A stretch of 64,000 bases of DNA from Planctomycetes bacterium B3_Pla (lineage in GTDB: Bacteria; Planctomycetota; Phycisphaerae; Sedimentisphaerales; Anaerobacaceae): the NCBI GenBank assembly GCA_005223045.1, contig NJBM01000009.1, positions 147,732 to 211,731 on the forward strand, in the 5' to 3' direction. Every line of letters starts with the position of its first letter. The first letter of the stretch is position 1. A model generated the notes under the pieces. The model was not told where the DNA came from. It was given only the letters and a program-made list of their open reading frames with translations, and did not search any database. This document shows, piece by piece, positions 9,103 to 17,557 of this stretch. The translations under genes were made by a program, and so were the position numbers.

Positions 9103-9846
9103 CTATTCGCCGTATATTGCCCGGATACCACGAATGTCGCCTGAGCCTAAGGTCTGCTTCCATGTGTCACCCGGCCAGGTGTAGGCGTGCATCGTGAGCG
9201 CGCCGTCACGCGGCGAACGCAGGTCGTCCAGGACGAGAGTATGGCCCAACTCGTGAGTCGCCACACCCTGAATATCAAATCCCGTGGTGGTCCAATCCTC
9301 ATCCTTGTCAAAGATTAGATCGAACTCCACTAGTTCCTTAGTGTGCGGCCAAAACGAAAAGCTGGTCATGGCTATAGTACCTCCGGGACCATCTATAGTG
9401 CCCCAGGAGATAGTGTTGGTTTCATCTGCCGCTATACCAGGCGGCGGGTTCACTGCATTCTCAGAAATGCTGCCGTAGATGCCGGCGGTTGTTGCGCCAT
9501 CCCATGTCACGAAGGCAGGCGTGACTGCTGCGAATGCACCGGTAGGCGCCCCCAACGTATAAACAACACACGCCACTTGAGGATTATCGTCGGCCCAGCG
9601 GATGCCTCCCATAACCAGGCGGTAAGTATCGGCGTTTTCATCGCATTCATCAGGATACCAGGGCGGGGATGACCAGTAAGGAATGTTGACGAACGTAACT
9701 GTTTCTATTTCCGGCGGCCCCTTCGCATCCTTGTCTGCTGCACCCTGAGCCTTCTCGGCGGCCTTGCCGCCGGCCGGTATTGCCGGCGCTACAGCCAAAA
9801 GCACCAGCAAGCCGACTAAAATTGTTATCACTATTTTCGCTTTCAT
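9103..9846 (-). CDS. Secreted matrixin-like zinc metalloprotease
   Basis: A 247-residue protein. The ATG at 9846 has an excellent AAGGAGAAG site and yields a signal peptide (KIVITILVGLLVLLAVAPAIPA); a longer frame from 9951 would put this peptide internally. A charged linker (about 25-45) leads to a metzincin-type domain. The zinc site reads GVATHELGHTLVLDDL near residue 203: HExxH is intact, but the usual Gly is Val and the third ligand is Asp instead of His. Asp as third ligand is known in snapalysin-like metzincins. The C-terminus ends GDIRGIRAIYGE, the normal matrixin ending after the Met-turn region. Probably an extracellular protease; together with the serine protease upstream it suggests a protein-degrading neighbourhood. 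Confidence 0.82.
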   Translation of the reverse strand: MKAKIVITILVGLLVLLAVAPAIPAGGKAAEKAQGAADKDAKGPPEIETVTFVNIPYWSSPPWYPDECDENADTYRLVMGGIRWADDNPQVACVVYTLGAPTGAFAAVTPAFVTWDGATTAGIYGSISENAVNPPPGIAADETNTISWGTIDGPGGTIAMTSFSFWPHTKELVEFDLIFDKDEDWTTTGFDIQGVATHELGHTLVLDDLRSPRDGALTMHAYTWPGDTWKQTLGSGDIRGIRAIYGE

Positions 9847-10115
9847 AATACTTCTCCTTGTCCTGGATTTATAAAGGTTACTTCTCGCTACAATTAGACG
9901 GGACAGTTTTGCTGATGATGGTGCGTCTTGCTTCCACGCGGTATCCTCCACGAGAACAAACTATGTACTCCCGGCCTCTGATCTGACCTTACCCAACTTA
10001 TCAGATTCGACCGTAAGGATCAAGCGATTTGTCAATAATTGTGTAGAAGATAACTGGATTCCTGCTTGCGCAGGAATGACATCCATTATTTGAGCTGTGA
10101 CGGAGCACTATACTG

Positions 10116-10451
10116 CTATTCGTCCAGCGCGCGAAATGCTCCCGTTTCTTCGATGATTACCGCGTAGCCTTCGACGTTTGATGGAATCTTAGCTCGCAGT
10201 TGCTCTGGTTTTATCGACGAAAAAATCTTGATGCAGGGCTTATCGTCGCAAAGCCCGATTCCCGTGCCTTCGACCCCGGGAATCGCCATCCACTCGTCCG
10301 TATGGTCTTCCTGGACCTGCTCGATAGTTCGCTCCGGCACGGAACCTCCTTTCTCAAACTCGCCGGCACCGCGCTGCGAACAGCCAACAAGAGTGCCAGC
10401 CACACTGATAGCGCCAATAGTCAGGACAATAATTGTGATTTGCGTGTTCAT
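10116..10451 (-). CDS. Small lipoprotein resembling the N-terminal domain of the neighbouring protease
   Basis: A 111-residue protein with a lipoprotein signal peptide (hydrophobic residues 5-22, lipobox LVGC). The mature part contains HTDEWMAIPGVEGTGIGL, followed by PCIKIFSS and a final EETGAFRALDE. The same order occurs in residues about 45-110 of the trypsin-like protease encoded 144 bp upstream (SHRLMAIEGVEGTGTGL, PAIKVFTAE, TGKFYALKK). The whole lipoprotein is therefore a stand-alone version of that protease's N-terminal domain. A role as inhibitor, chaperone or membrane anchor for the protease is inferred and untested. Confidence 0.8.
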   Translation of the reverse strand: MNTQITIIVLTIGAISVAGTLVGCSQRGAGEFEKGGSVPERTIEQVQEDHTDEWMAIPGVEGTGIGLCDDKPCIKIFSSIKPEQLRAKIPSNVEGYAVIIEETGAFRALDE

Positions 10452-10595
10452 CGATGGACTTCAAGCTTCTCACGCCTTCAGGAAAACAGATGGACAACTT
10501 CACACACTACCGGCGCGCCGCAATCCATGTTCTCGATATTCGCCGGCGTTTATGCCGGACGGATACTGCCTCAGGTTAGAGTCTTTAGTCAACCG

Positions 10596-11660
10596 CTACT
10601 TGCCGTCAATGGTAACGTTAAAGCGATCAAGTACCAAGTCGATCCTATTAGCAAGCCCAAATATTCCTGCCTCGTCTCCAGCAAATAACAAACCAACTGG
10701 TTGACCTTTAGATTTTCCCCTCCCATCAGAGACCAGCAGCGAGCCAGAGTCTCCAGATAGGATAAAACCTCCGCTCATATCTACAACCATTATCTGATCG
10801 ACGAAGTGTGCAGTGCCAGAACTGTATATGACATCCATTTCAACGTTAGTGGCCCATACCTGTCCTTTGGTCAGTCTGGTCGTTCGGCCATATTTTTGCA
10901 CACGCTGGTTCACATAAGCCGTAGCTATGGTCGATTTAGGCGTCCCGTAACCATCAGACGGTGTGGCTTTATCAAGCCAGCTTTCATCACTGAGAGCAAT
11001 TGCCGCATCGATAGTGTTAGGCGATCCGTCGAACGCTATCGGTTCGTAATCGAACAGCGTGCCAATAGAATCCAGCGGATCGATCACACACTGGGGTACT
11101 ACGTCAAACCTTCCCGGCTGTAGCACCAAGCTGGGAATGGAGGCTGTGTCTTCCAGAGCGAAAACATGGTTGTTACTGAGTGCGTAAACGTCTGCCCCGT
11201 CAGTTACTCTACACCCTATCGTTCCGGCAGAACACTCGCCTTCGTTGCCGGTCGAGACTCCGATCGGAACTGGTCGCGGAAACCTATCAGTTGGATCGGT
11301 CGGTTCCTCTTCTTCTCCACCCCCGGGCCCACCTGCCCACGGGGGTTTCTTTAATGCGTAGAATTTACCGGTTACCACGGTTTGGACTGGAACCCCATCA
11401 AGCTCTTGAGGGATGCCAGCAACTCCCGGCTCCGCTGTAAATACTTTAATTGCCGGCCGGCCACTCTGGCCGAGTCCAGTGCCCGTGCCCTCGACCCCCT
11501 CGATTGCCATAAGGCGGTGGCTGTTCTTTTCCTGGATTTCTATGACTCGTTCAAAGGCATCTTCACTGCGGCCCTGGGCGAATAGGACGCCGGAAAGAGC
11601 TAAAAGACTGAAAACGGCAACAACAACCAACAGTATCTTACAGAATAATCGTCTTTTCAT
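10596..11660 (-). CDS. Secreted trypsin-like serine protease with N-terminal prodomain-like module
   Basis: A 354-residue protein. The ATG at 11660 is preferred over the one at 11666 because AAAGGGGG then lies 7 nt upstream. The signal peptide is FCKILLVVVAVFSLLALSGVLFA. Residues about 35-110 form a module shared with the downstream lipoprotein. A Gly/Glu-rich linker (about 114-124) follows, then a chymotrypsin-fold domain with His in YALSNNHVFA, Asp in NTIDAAIAL and Ser in LSGDSGSLLV. The signal peptide, module and protease order resembles secreted S1 proteases with inhibitory prosegments; the protease specificity is unknown. Same strand as the lipoprotein and matrixin genes, with gaps of 144 bp and 270 bp. 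Confidence 0.85.
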   Translation of the reverse strand: MKRRLFCKILLVVVAVFSLLALSGVLFAQGRSEDAFERVIEIQEKNSHRLMAIEGVEGTGTGLGQSGRPAIKVFTAEPGVAGIPQELDGVPVQTVVTGKFYALKKPPWAGGPGGGEEEEPTDPTDRFPRPVPIGVSTGNEGECSAGTIGCRVTDGADVYALSNNHVFALEDTASIPSLVLQPGRFDVVPQCVIDPLDSIGTLFDYEPIAFDGSPNTIDAAIALSDESWLDKATPSDGYGTPKSTIATAYVNQRVQKYGRTTRLTKGQVWATNVEMDVIYSSGTAHFVDQIMVVDMSGGFILSGDSGSLLVSDGRGKSKGQPVGLLFAGDEAGIFGLANRIDLVLDRFNVTIDGK

Positions 11661-12387
11661 AATCATGCCCCCTTTCTATTTGGACATTTTCAATTCACTT
11701 CAAACTAAAACTGGTCCTAAACTATATTATCGAACGTTTGTCCGAGATATGTTAAGAAAATATGCTTTTTCGCGGCACCGCTCGTTCTTCAGAATGAATT
11801 ATTCCCCGGATCCTTCAGTCGTCCTGCTCTCATACCGTATCCTCCAACAGATAGACGGCACACGTACCCCCCAAGAATTTACCTTTTACGAATTAATATT
11901 ATAGTGAATTAGGTCATAAAAGTCAATAAATTTATCTAAAATAATGTGGTTATTTTTGAGTCCCTGCCGTCGTGTATTCATAAGTGTTTGTATTGCATGG
12001 CGTTACGGACATGCAAGGGTCAAATGAATGTAAACTCCTTTAGAACAAATGATTATGACAAATACACCCTGTCGGAGGCTGCCGCCCGGGATCGAACCAG
12101 GCCCCAATTCAATAGTATAGGAATTTGTATTAGACACTGATTAACACCGATGAACACGGATTAAAGAATCGTAGGGGCAGGCCTGCGTTCTCCCTTGGGA
12201 ACGCCTTACGGTGTTGCCCTGGGCAACCACATAGGGTTGCCCCTACAAAAACCGTGTAAATCGGTGTCTCGCCGTAAGGCGTCCCCCAGGGAGAGAAAGT
12301 TCCGCCGAAGGCGGTTAATTCAAAGGGGGCGAGTACTCATTGACCGGAAAAAGCTCACGTTATTGGATTTTTCATGTAAAAAATAGT
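11661..12387. other. Long intergenic region with repeats, no gene recognised
   Basis: About 730 bp. It holds a 27-bp tRNA-like fragment (12077-12103), a dispersed motif with gattaacaccgatgaacacg near 12137, and a 12172-12297 element in which GTAGGGGCA and TGCCCCTAC face each other and tctcccttgggaacgcctta is mirrored imperfectly further right. Short frames here show no ribosome-binding site. Confidence 0.5.
12077..12103 (-). pseudogene. tRNA-like 3'-end fragment (T-arm and acceptor side)
   Basis: On the minus strand the 27 bases contain a T-arm-like CCTGG-TTCGATC-CCGGG followed by CGGCAGCC. No 5' half with D-arm and anticodon arm precedes it. A 25/27 identical copy lies on the plus strand at 18027-18053. 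Confidence 0.4.
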
Positions 12388-12415
12388 TTGACAGCGCGGG
12401 CGGACTTGCTAAAAT
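12388..12415 (+). promoter_or_regulatory. Promoter of the rplM-rpsI operon
   Basis: A consensus TTGACA (12388-12393) and TAAAAT (12410-12415) with 16-bp spacing sit about 30 bp before the rplM start codon. Confidence 0.75.
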
Positions 12416-12443
12416 AGCTGTTTTTTGGCAGTAAGATGAGAGT

Positions 12444-12881
12444 ATGTCTATGAAAAGCTTTATGGCAAAAAAGGATCAGGTTGAGCAGAAGTGGCTGCTT
12501 GTGGACGCCGAAGGGGCGATCCTGGGTCGAATGGCGGCGAAAATTGCTCCTATCCTGATGGGAAAAACCAAGCCGACGTACACGCCGCACGTCGATACGG
12601 GCGATTATGTGATTGTGGTAAATGCCGGGAAGGTAAAGGTCACCGGCAAAAAGGCCCAGGCGAAGGAGTACGACTACTACACGCACTACCCCGGCGGGCA
12701 TAAGTACGTAAGTTTTGCCGATATGATGGCCAGGAAGCCTGAGAAGGTAATTCAGTTGGCCGTCAGGCGAATGTTGCCCAAGAACAGGCTCGGCAGAAAA
12801 ATGCTCAAGAAGTTGAAGGTTTACCGCGGCTCGGAGCATGAACAACAGGCCCAGAGACCGGCAAAGATTGAACTGTTTTAG
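12444..12881 (+). CDS. rplM: 50S ribosomal protein L13
   Basis: A 145-residue uL13 protein that binds 23S rRNA early in large-subunit assembly. Diagnostic segments are QKWLLVDAEGAILGRMA near the N-terminus, DYVIVVNAGKVKVTGKK in the middle, and RRMLPKNRLGRKMLKKLKVY before the C-terminal HEQQAQRP. A second ATG two codons downstream (12450) is equally usable, and the family usually starts M-K-x-[FY]-M-A-K. It is the first gene of the normal rplM-rpsI pair, with a strong promoter immediately upstream. Confidence 0.97.
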   Translation: MSMKSFMAKKDQVEQKWLLVDAEGAILGRMAAKIAPILMGKTKPTYTPHVDTGDYVIVVNAGKVKVTGKKAQAKEYDYYTHYPGGHKYVSFADMMARKPEKVIQLAVRRMLPKNRLGRKMLKKLKVYRGSEHEQQAQRPAKIELF

Positions 12882-12898
12882 ATTGAAGATTGCAAATT

Positions 12899-13390
12899 AT
12901 GGCAGAGACAGAGACCAAAGTTGAAAATCCTGATGTCGAAGTAGCCGAAAAGCCGGCGGAAACCAAGCCCAAGGTTGCACCGGATCCGACCAGTGAGTCC
13001 AAGGGCGGTTACTGGTGGGGAACCGGCAGAAGAAAAAGCTCGGTGGCCCGTGTGCGAATCAAGCCCGGCAGCGGCAAATTGGTGGTCAACAAAAAAGAGC
13101 TCGACGATTACTTCAAAAGGGCGCAGGACAGAAAGGCTGTTCTGGCTCCCCTGAAGACTGTCGATGCGGAAAAGATATTCGACATCTTTATCAATGTCAA
13201 GGGCGGCGGAACCACCGGACAGTCGGGTGCATCGTTGCTGGGGATTGCCCGGGCCTTGAAGAAGTATGACGAGAGTTATCTCCACGTGCTGCGCGACGGC
13301 GGGCACCTTACCCGCGACCCGAGGATGGTCGAGCGAAAGAAGCCCGGCCAGAGAGGTGCAAGGAGAAGATTCCAGTTCTCGAAGCGTTAG
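12899..13390 (+). CDS. rpsI: 30S ribosomal protein S9
   Basis: A 163-residue uS9 protein whose C-terminal tail reaches the ribosomal P site. The core begins at GTGRRKSSVARVRIKPG and ends with the basic tail QRGARRRFQFSKR, as in all S9 proteins. About 40 residues of Glu/Lys/Pro-rich, probably disordered extension precede the core, longer than the about 130-residue E. coli protein. The ATG at 12899 is chosen; an in-frame TTG lies 9 nt upstream. It is 17 bp after rplM and followed by a strong terminator. Confidence 0.97.
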   Translation: MAETETKVENPDVEVAEKPAETKPKVAPDPTSESKGGYWWGTGRRKSSVARVRIKPGSGKLVVNKKELDDYFKRAQDRKAVLAPLKTVDAEKIFDIFINVKGGGTTGQSGASLLGIARALKKYDESYLHVLRDGGHLTRDPRMVERKKPGQRGARRRFQFSKR

Positions 13391-13420
13391 TCTGCAAATC
13401 ATTTTAGGATTGCTTTATCA

Positions 13421-13450
13421 GCCACTGGAATATCCGGTGGCTTTTTTTTT
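13421..13450 (+). terminator. Terminator of the rplM-rpsI operon
   Basis: GCCACTGGA and TCCGGTGGC form a 9-bp stem (one wobble pair) around an ATA loop, followed by nine T residues. Confidence 0.9.
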
Positions 13451-13467
13451 GAACGATGTGAATTCTT

Positions 13468-14337
13468 ATGCCAAGGGTAGAACATATAAAAAGAGGGGCC
13501 GTCCTGATGGTACTGGCAAGTGGATTTTTCTGCATTGCCGCCTGCCTGGTCAAGTGTGGCTCGTACATGGGCGCCTATAAGCTGGCTTTCTTTCGGTTTG
13601 TCATAGGGCTCGGCCTGATCGCAGCCGTAGCCATCTCGATGCGAGTCAAACTTGCATTTGTCAACAAGAAGCTGCTGTTCCTGCGAGGTCTCACGGGTGG
13701 GACAGCAGTCTGTATTGCGCTTCTGTCCATCACCAAACTCGGACTGGGCAAGGGCATGGTGCTGATATGCTCGTACCCGATCTTTGCCGCCCTGACCGGC
13801 GCCGTATTCCTGAAAGAACGACTGCGACTGTTGGATATCGGCGCCATTCTGACGGCTATTTTAGGCATCTACTTTCTCGCTTATGAGCGACAGCAGGGCT
13901 TTTCGTTGCTTGTCCTCGGTGGATATGAACTCCTGGCGGTGCTCGGGGCGGTGATTGCCGGGGTAACAGTAACGATGATACGCAAGCTCCACGATACGGA
14001 CAACTCATTGGCCATTTACTTCGCACAGTGCGCGGTAGGAATGTGGCTTGTCATGGCGCCGGCCTTCAGTACCCCGGTCGATATCGGCTTGAAAGGCGTT
14101 TCAATCCTGCTTGCTCTCGGCGCCAGTGTTACTATCGGGCAGTTGTTGATGACCGAGGGCTTCAAGTATGTGCCGGCCAAGACCGGTTCGTTGTTGCTAA
14201 TGCTCGAACCGATCCTGTGCTATATGGCAGGGGTCGCGATGTTCGGCGAGACTTTGGCCTGGCCCTGCGTGTTAGGTTCGGCGTTGGTTGTAGGCTCTTG
14301 CACGGTGGTTCTCGCCCACAAGAACCGGAATGCCTGA
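13468..14337 (+). CDS. EamA/DMT-family membrane transporter
   Basis: A 289-residue integral membrane protein of the drug/metabolite transporter superfamily, with about ten hydrophobic segments arranged as two EamA repeats. The first repeat ends with PIFAALTGAVFLKERL and the second with GSLLLMLEPILCYMAGVAMFGETL, the typical paired 'L-x-P-x-x-a-x-l-x-g-x-x-x-x-x-E' pattern of this family. Likely exports a small metabolite such as an amino acid or purine; the substrate is not predictable. It stands 17 bp after the rpsI terminator and 104 bp before argC, so it may have its own promoter. Confidence 0.9.
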   Translation: MPRVEHIKRGAVLMVLASGFFCIAACLVKCGSYMGAYKLAFFRFVIGLGLIAAVAISMRVKLAFVNKKLLFLRGLTGGTAVCIALLSITKLGLGKGMVLICSYPIFAALTGAVFLKERLRLLDIGAILTAILGIYFLAYERQQGFSLLVLGGYELLAVLGAVIAGVTVTMIRKLHDTDNSLAIYFAQCAVGMWLVMAPAFSTPVDIGLKGVSILLALGASVTIGQLLMTEGFKYVPAKTGSLLLMLEPILCYMAGVAMFGETLAWPCVLGSALVVGSCTVVLAHKNRNA

Positions 14338-14441
14338 CCGGCAAAGCGAACCTGCGCGCCAGGTGCGCATTTGTGGTGGTGTTTATGTCTCCGAAACAGT
14401 AGTATGTTGCGAATATCACAATTAGAGAAAGGGAGTATCGA

Positions 14442-15452
14442 ATGGTACGGGTTGCAATAATCGGAGCCAGTGGATATACAGGGGCCGAATCGATAAAGAT
14501 TCTTTTGCGGCACGGTAAGGCCGAGCTTACTTACCTGACCGCCCTGCCGGAAGAATGTGGGGCCGTGGGGGACGTATTTCCGCAGCTCAGGGGCCGATGC
14601 AGTTTGCAGATCGAGCCGTTGGATATTGAAAAGCTTGCCGGCGTGGCCGATGCGGCTCTTTGCTGTTTGCCGCACAAAGTCTCAATGGGATTCGTCCCCA
14701 GGCTGCTGGAGGCGGGGCTGAAAGTAATTGACTTTAGCGCGGACTATCGGCTGAAGGACGTGGCTGTTTACGAGAAGTTCTACAATGTCGAGCATACCGA
14801 CCGGGACAATCTGGCCCGTGCGGCATTCGGCCTGCCTGAGTTGTTCCGAGAGCAGATAAAGGGGGCTGATCTGATCGCTAATCCGGGCTGTTTCCCTACA
14901 GGAGCTTCGTTAGCAATTGCGCCGTTACTCAAAGAGGGACTTATTGAGACCGACTCGGTTATCGTCAATTCCGTGACCGGCGCATCGGGCGCGGGCAAGA
15001 ATCCATCGGAGAAGTTTCACTTTCCCAACATGAACGAGAACATCTTTCCGTATGGCATCGGTGTACATCGCCACATGCCCGAGATAGAGCAAATCGCCGG
15101 CGAAGTCGCCGGAACGGATGTCAGGGTGCTTTTTCAGCCGCACGTGGGACCATTCGACCGGGGGATTCTTTCAACGGTGTATTCTCAGCCGGTCAAAGAA
15201 ATTAGCAACGAGCAATTAACACGGCTCTACAAAGATTTCTACAGTGCCGAACCTTTTGTCCAGGTGCGCACAGGCGCTCCGGCAGTAAAGGACGTCGCCG
15301 GGACGAATTATTGCCACATCTTTGTGACCTGCGTGAAAGGCAGGATTGTCAGCTTCTCGGCAATTGACAATCTTATAAAAGGCGCATCCGGCCAGGCAAT
15401 TCAGAACATGAATATTGCCTTCGGACTCCCTGAGCAGTCAGGGCTTGCTTGA
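14442..15452 (+). CDS. argC: N-acetyl-gamma-glutamyl-phosphate reductase
   Basis: A 336-residue enzyme for the third step of arginine biosynthesis: NADPH-dependent reduction of N-acetylglutamyl phosphate to the semialdehyde in the cytoplasm. The nucleotide-binding start is VAIIGASGYTGAE, the catalytic cysteine is in LIANPGCFPTG (about residue 149), and HRHMPEIEQ plus the family's GASGQAIQNMN near the C-terminus are present. Length matches type-1 ArgC. A GGGAG site precedes the ATG. No other arg genes lie in the window. Confidence 0.96.
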   Translation: MVRVAIIGASGYTGAESIKILLRHGKAELTYLTALPEECGAVGDVFPQLRGRCSLQIEPLDIEKLAGVADAALCCLPHKVSMGFVPRLLEAGLKVIDFSADYRLKDVAVYEKFYNVEHTDRDNLARAAFGLPELFREQIKGADLIANPGCFPTGASLAIAPLLKEGLIETDSVIVNSVTGASGAGKNPSEKFHFPNMNENIFPYGIGVHRHMPEIEQIAGEVAGTDVRVLFQPHVGPFDRGILSTVYSQPVKEISNEQLTRLYKDFYSAEPFVQVRTGAPAVKDVAGTNYCHIFVTCVKGRIVSFSAIDNLIKGASGQAIQNMNIAFGLPEQSGLA

Positions 15453-15491
15453 TTCGCAAGGGGGGACTATACGTACAAGGGGGGCATCTAT

Positions 15492-16118
15492 ATGGAAAAC
15501 AGCAAACTGGTGAAGGTGGATCGTGTCTTACGCTGGATACATTTGTACACGGGCCTGTTCCTGTTGCCGTGGATACTGGTCTATGGCACGAGCGCATTTT
15601 GCCTGAATCACAACCAATGGTTCATCAAGAAGCTAAACATAACACCGCCTCGTTGGGAGGTTGCCCGCGAGGTCGATTTTACTCCTGATGATACGTTTCC
15701 CCACGAGCCTGCGCAACAGGCCCAGGCTATCTTGAAAATGCTGGACCTGGACGGCGCTCACCGGATATTGGGCAAGCCGACTGCGAATCAAATGGCCATC
15801 AACCGTATTTGCGCCAGCGGAAATTATCGCATAACCTGGCGCAAGCCTCGCTTGATCGTTGTTGTCGAGAAGCAGAAATCTTTCTCATATTACAGGCTTA
15901 TGCACTTCCTGCATTTTCGAGGGGGATACGGCCAGCCGTATTTCGCCCACATTACCTGGGCGGTAATCGTCGACGGAGTTGCCGCATCGATGTGGCTGTG
16001 GGTCATTTCCGGGGTTTATCTCTGGTGGCGAAGGACCCGCAAGCTCGCGCTGGGAGTCGTGTGCCTGGCTGCCGGATTGCTGTCGTTTATAGGTCTGGTG
16101 CTTCTTTTCTGCATGTGA
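15492..16118 (+). CDS. PepSY-associated transmembrane protein
   Basis: A 208-residue protein with one N-terminal membrane helix (LYTGLFLLPWILVYGTSAF), an extracytoplasmic domain of about 110 residues, and two C-terminal helices, of which the first runs AVIVDGVAASMWLWVISGVYLWW. The initial RWIHLYTGLFL and the closing SGVYLWWRR are typical of the PepSY-associated family, which includes iron-uptake-related reductase-like membrane proteins. It is shorter than the full three- or four-helix PepSY proteins. GGGGGG lies 7 nt before the ATG. It starts 39 bp after argC, but no functional link is obvious. Confidence 0.8.
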   Translation: MENSKLVKVDRVLRWIHLYTGLFLLPWILVYGTSAFCLNHNQWFIKKLNITPPRWEVAREVDFTPDDTFPHEPAQQAQAILKMLDLDGAHRILGKPTANQMAINRICASGNYRITWRKPRLIVVVEKQKSFSYYRLMHFLHFRGGYGQPYFAHITWAVIVDGVAASMWLWVISGVYLWWRRTRKLALGVVCLAAGLLSFIGLVLLFCM

Positions 16119-16119
16119 G

Positions 16120-16293
16120 GTGGGATGGATATTTGTTCTGCTTGGTCTGGCCTGGGTCCTGTCGGCAGACAGAAAGAACATGAACTGGAGGGTGAAAGTC
16201 CGGAAACGTTGGGTGCATGTCCGGCCCTTCTATGAAAAGGATAAAATCTTTTCGAGGCGATTATTAACGGTGCGAACGCTGGGGTGGGAATGA
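16120..16293 (+). pseudogene. Possible remnant of a NupC-type nucleoside transporter start
   Basis: A GTG-initiated frame starting right after the PepSY gene encodes FVLLGLAWVLSADRKNMNWR, which resembles the first helix and loop of NupC-family nucleoside transporters. After about 25 residues the similarity is lost and the frame stops at 16293. An ATG at 16290 overlaps that stop and encodes another short hydrophobic peptide up to 16400. The identification is weak. Confidence 0.3.
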
Positions 16294-16371
16294 TAGTCGG
16301 AATTGCCGCTCTGCTCATCGCGGTCCTGGGTCTGGTTGTCCTGGAGGATCGATTCTCCTGGGAGATTAGCT

Positions 16372-16737
16372 GTGTTCGTGAAACATTTGAAAGATTGTAA
16401 AGAATTCGTAGCCGGGGACGGCTCAATTCTGCGCGAGCTTTTGCACCCTGATAAAACAGCTCTGAAAATTCGTTATAGCCTGGCTCATGCAAAGGTTCCG
16501 GCCGGTCAAAGAACTAAGCCGCACAAGCTCAAGTCTTGTGAAGTGTACTACATAATAGCCGGACAGGGCTTGATGCACATAGACCAGGACACCTTCGAGG
16601 TTGGCCCCGGGTGCGCGGCCTGCATTCGGCCGCACACACTTCAATTCATCGAAAACACAGGAAATTCCGACCTGTGTTTTCTCTGTATAGTTGACCCCGC
16701 ATGGCAGAAAGGGGACGAGCAGGTCTTCGATCGGTGA
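16372..16737 (+). CDS. Small cupin-domain protein
   Basis: A 121-residue single-domain cupin. The first motif includes THKL-like metal-ligand positions in KPHKLKSCEVYYIIAG and the second is GPGCAACIRPHTLQFIENTG, with the glycine-turn spacing of a double-stranded beta helix. The GTG at 16372 is chosen because GGGAG lies 7 nt upstream; the longer frame starting at 16303 has no such site. Small cupins of this shape are often metal-binding isomerases or mannose-6-phosphate-isomerase-like proteins; no specific reaction can be named. Confidence 0.8.
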   Translation: MFVKHLKDCKEFVAGDGSILRELLHPDKTALKIRYSLAHAKVPAGQRTKPHKLKSCEVYYIIAGQGLMHIDQDTFEVGPGCAACIRPHTLQFIENTGNSDLCFLCIVDPAWQKGDEQVFDR

Positions 16738-16854
16738 TTTTCCGACTGCTCTGACTGCCCTATGTGTGCCTGTTCACGGACGGATTGCGCCAAAAGCGGT
16801 GACGCGATGCAAGAACCGGCCGTAGCCCATGTGTCGAAGGGGCCAGGGTGCACA

Positions 16855-17022
16855 CTACCAAGGTAGGGTGACTTGGATATAGTCGAACCAATAAGCTGCG
16901 ACTAAGGCAGCTATGAGCGCAACAAAAACCAGCTTGAGAATGCGGAATTGATGCGCCTGACTTTTAGTTCTCAACTCTTTCTTTAAATGTGATATTTCCT
17001 GTTTCGTCTCTTGTGTGCCCAT
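16855..17022 (-). CDS. Small single-pass membrane protein (55 aa)
   Basis: The ATG at 17022 is preceded by a near-perfect GAAGGAGG with 5-nt spacing, which makes translation very likely. The product has a charged, coiled-coil-like N-terminal part (TKQEISHLKKELRTKS) followed by one membrane helix (LVFVALIAALVAAYWF) and a short tail. I do not recognise a family. A longer frame from 17106 is not needed. It lies convergent with the cupin gene, separated by 117 bp. Confidence 0.7.
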   Translation of the reverse strand: MGTQETKQEISHLKKELRTKSQAHQFRILKLVFVALIAALVAAYWFDYIQVTLPW

Positions 17023-17557
17023 GTTAACCTCCTTCTTCTCGTTCCCTGCGGGGAACAGTGAATATGCTGATTTCTGCCATGCTGTCATGGCGCCGCTATA
17101 AAACAAAGTATAGAAAACGCGCAGTGGATATGCAAATCAGCCCTAATCGCTGATGCGCAACGGAACAACATGCAAGGGTATATATCACCGGGGATGCTCA
17201 GAGTCAACGGCAATGTTTAGATTACGCAACGCCGCTCTAACTGTTTTGGTGCAAAGTCGTTATATACGGGGGGTAATATCCGGCGAAATCGGCCGTGTTG
17301 ATTTTTTACAACACACAGTTTCAATCCATATAACGGGTGTGCATCGGAGAACAGAAACAAAACTAATGAGCAACACACAAAACTGCCCTGAACGAACGTT
17401 TCCCGGCTCAAAAGGGCGGATTTGGGTGGAAAATCGACCCTTCGATATTTGGGTATGGATTTTGCTATACATAAGTAAAGTGATGAGGCTTCGGGGGAAG
17501 TTTTGCCTGCATCGGGTGATTAGAAAAGGAACGTTCATTCGTGAGGAGAGCGGTGTG
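17023..17557. other. Intergenic region, no gene recognised
   Basis: About 535 bp between the divergent small membrane-protein gene and the 86-residue coiled-coil gene. A plus-strand frame runs through the right part in phase with the downstream gene but lacks a site for initiation and looks non-coding. No RNA or repeat was seen. Confidence 0.45.

Noticed and set aside
12172-12297. Possible CRISPR-like repeats
   Set aside because: The repeated parts are mirrored, not direct, occur only twice and have no regular spacers; they fit a dispersed inverted-repeat element.
17153-17557. Long N-terminal extension of the coiled-coil gene
   Set aside because: The extension has no initiation signal and a random-looking sequence; the GAGGAG-preceded ATG at 17558 gives a compact helical protein.
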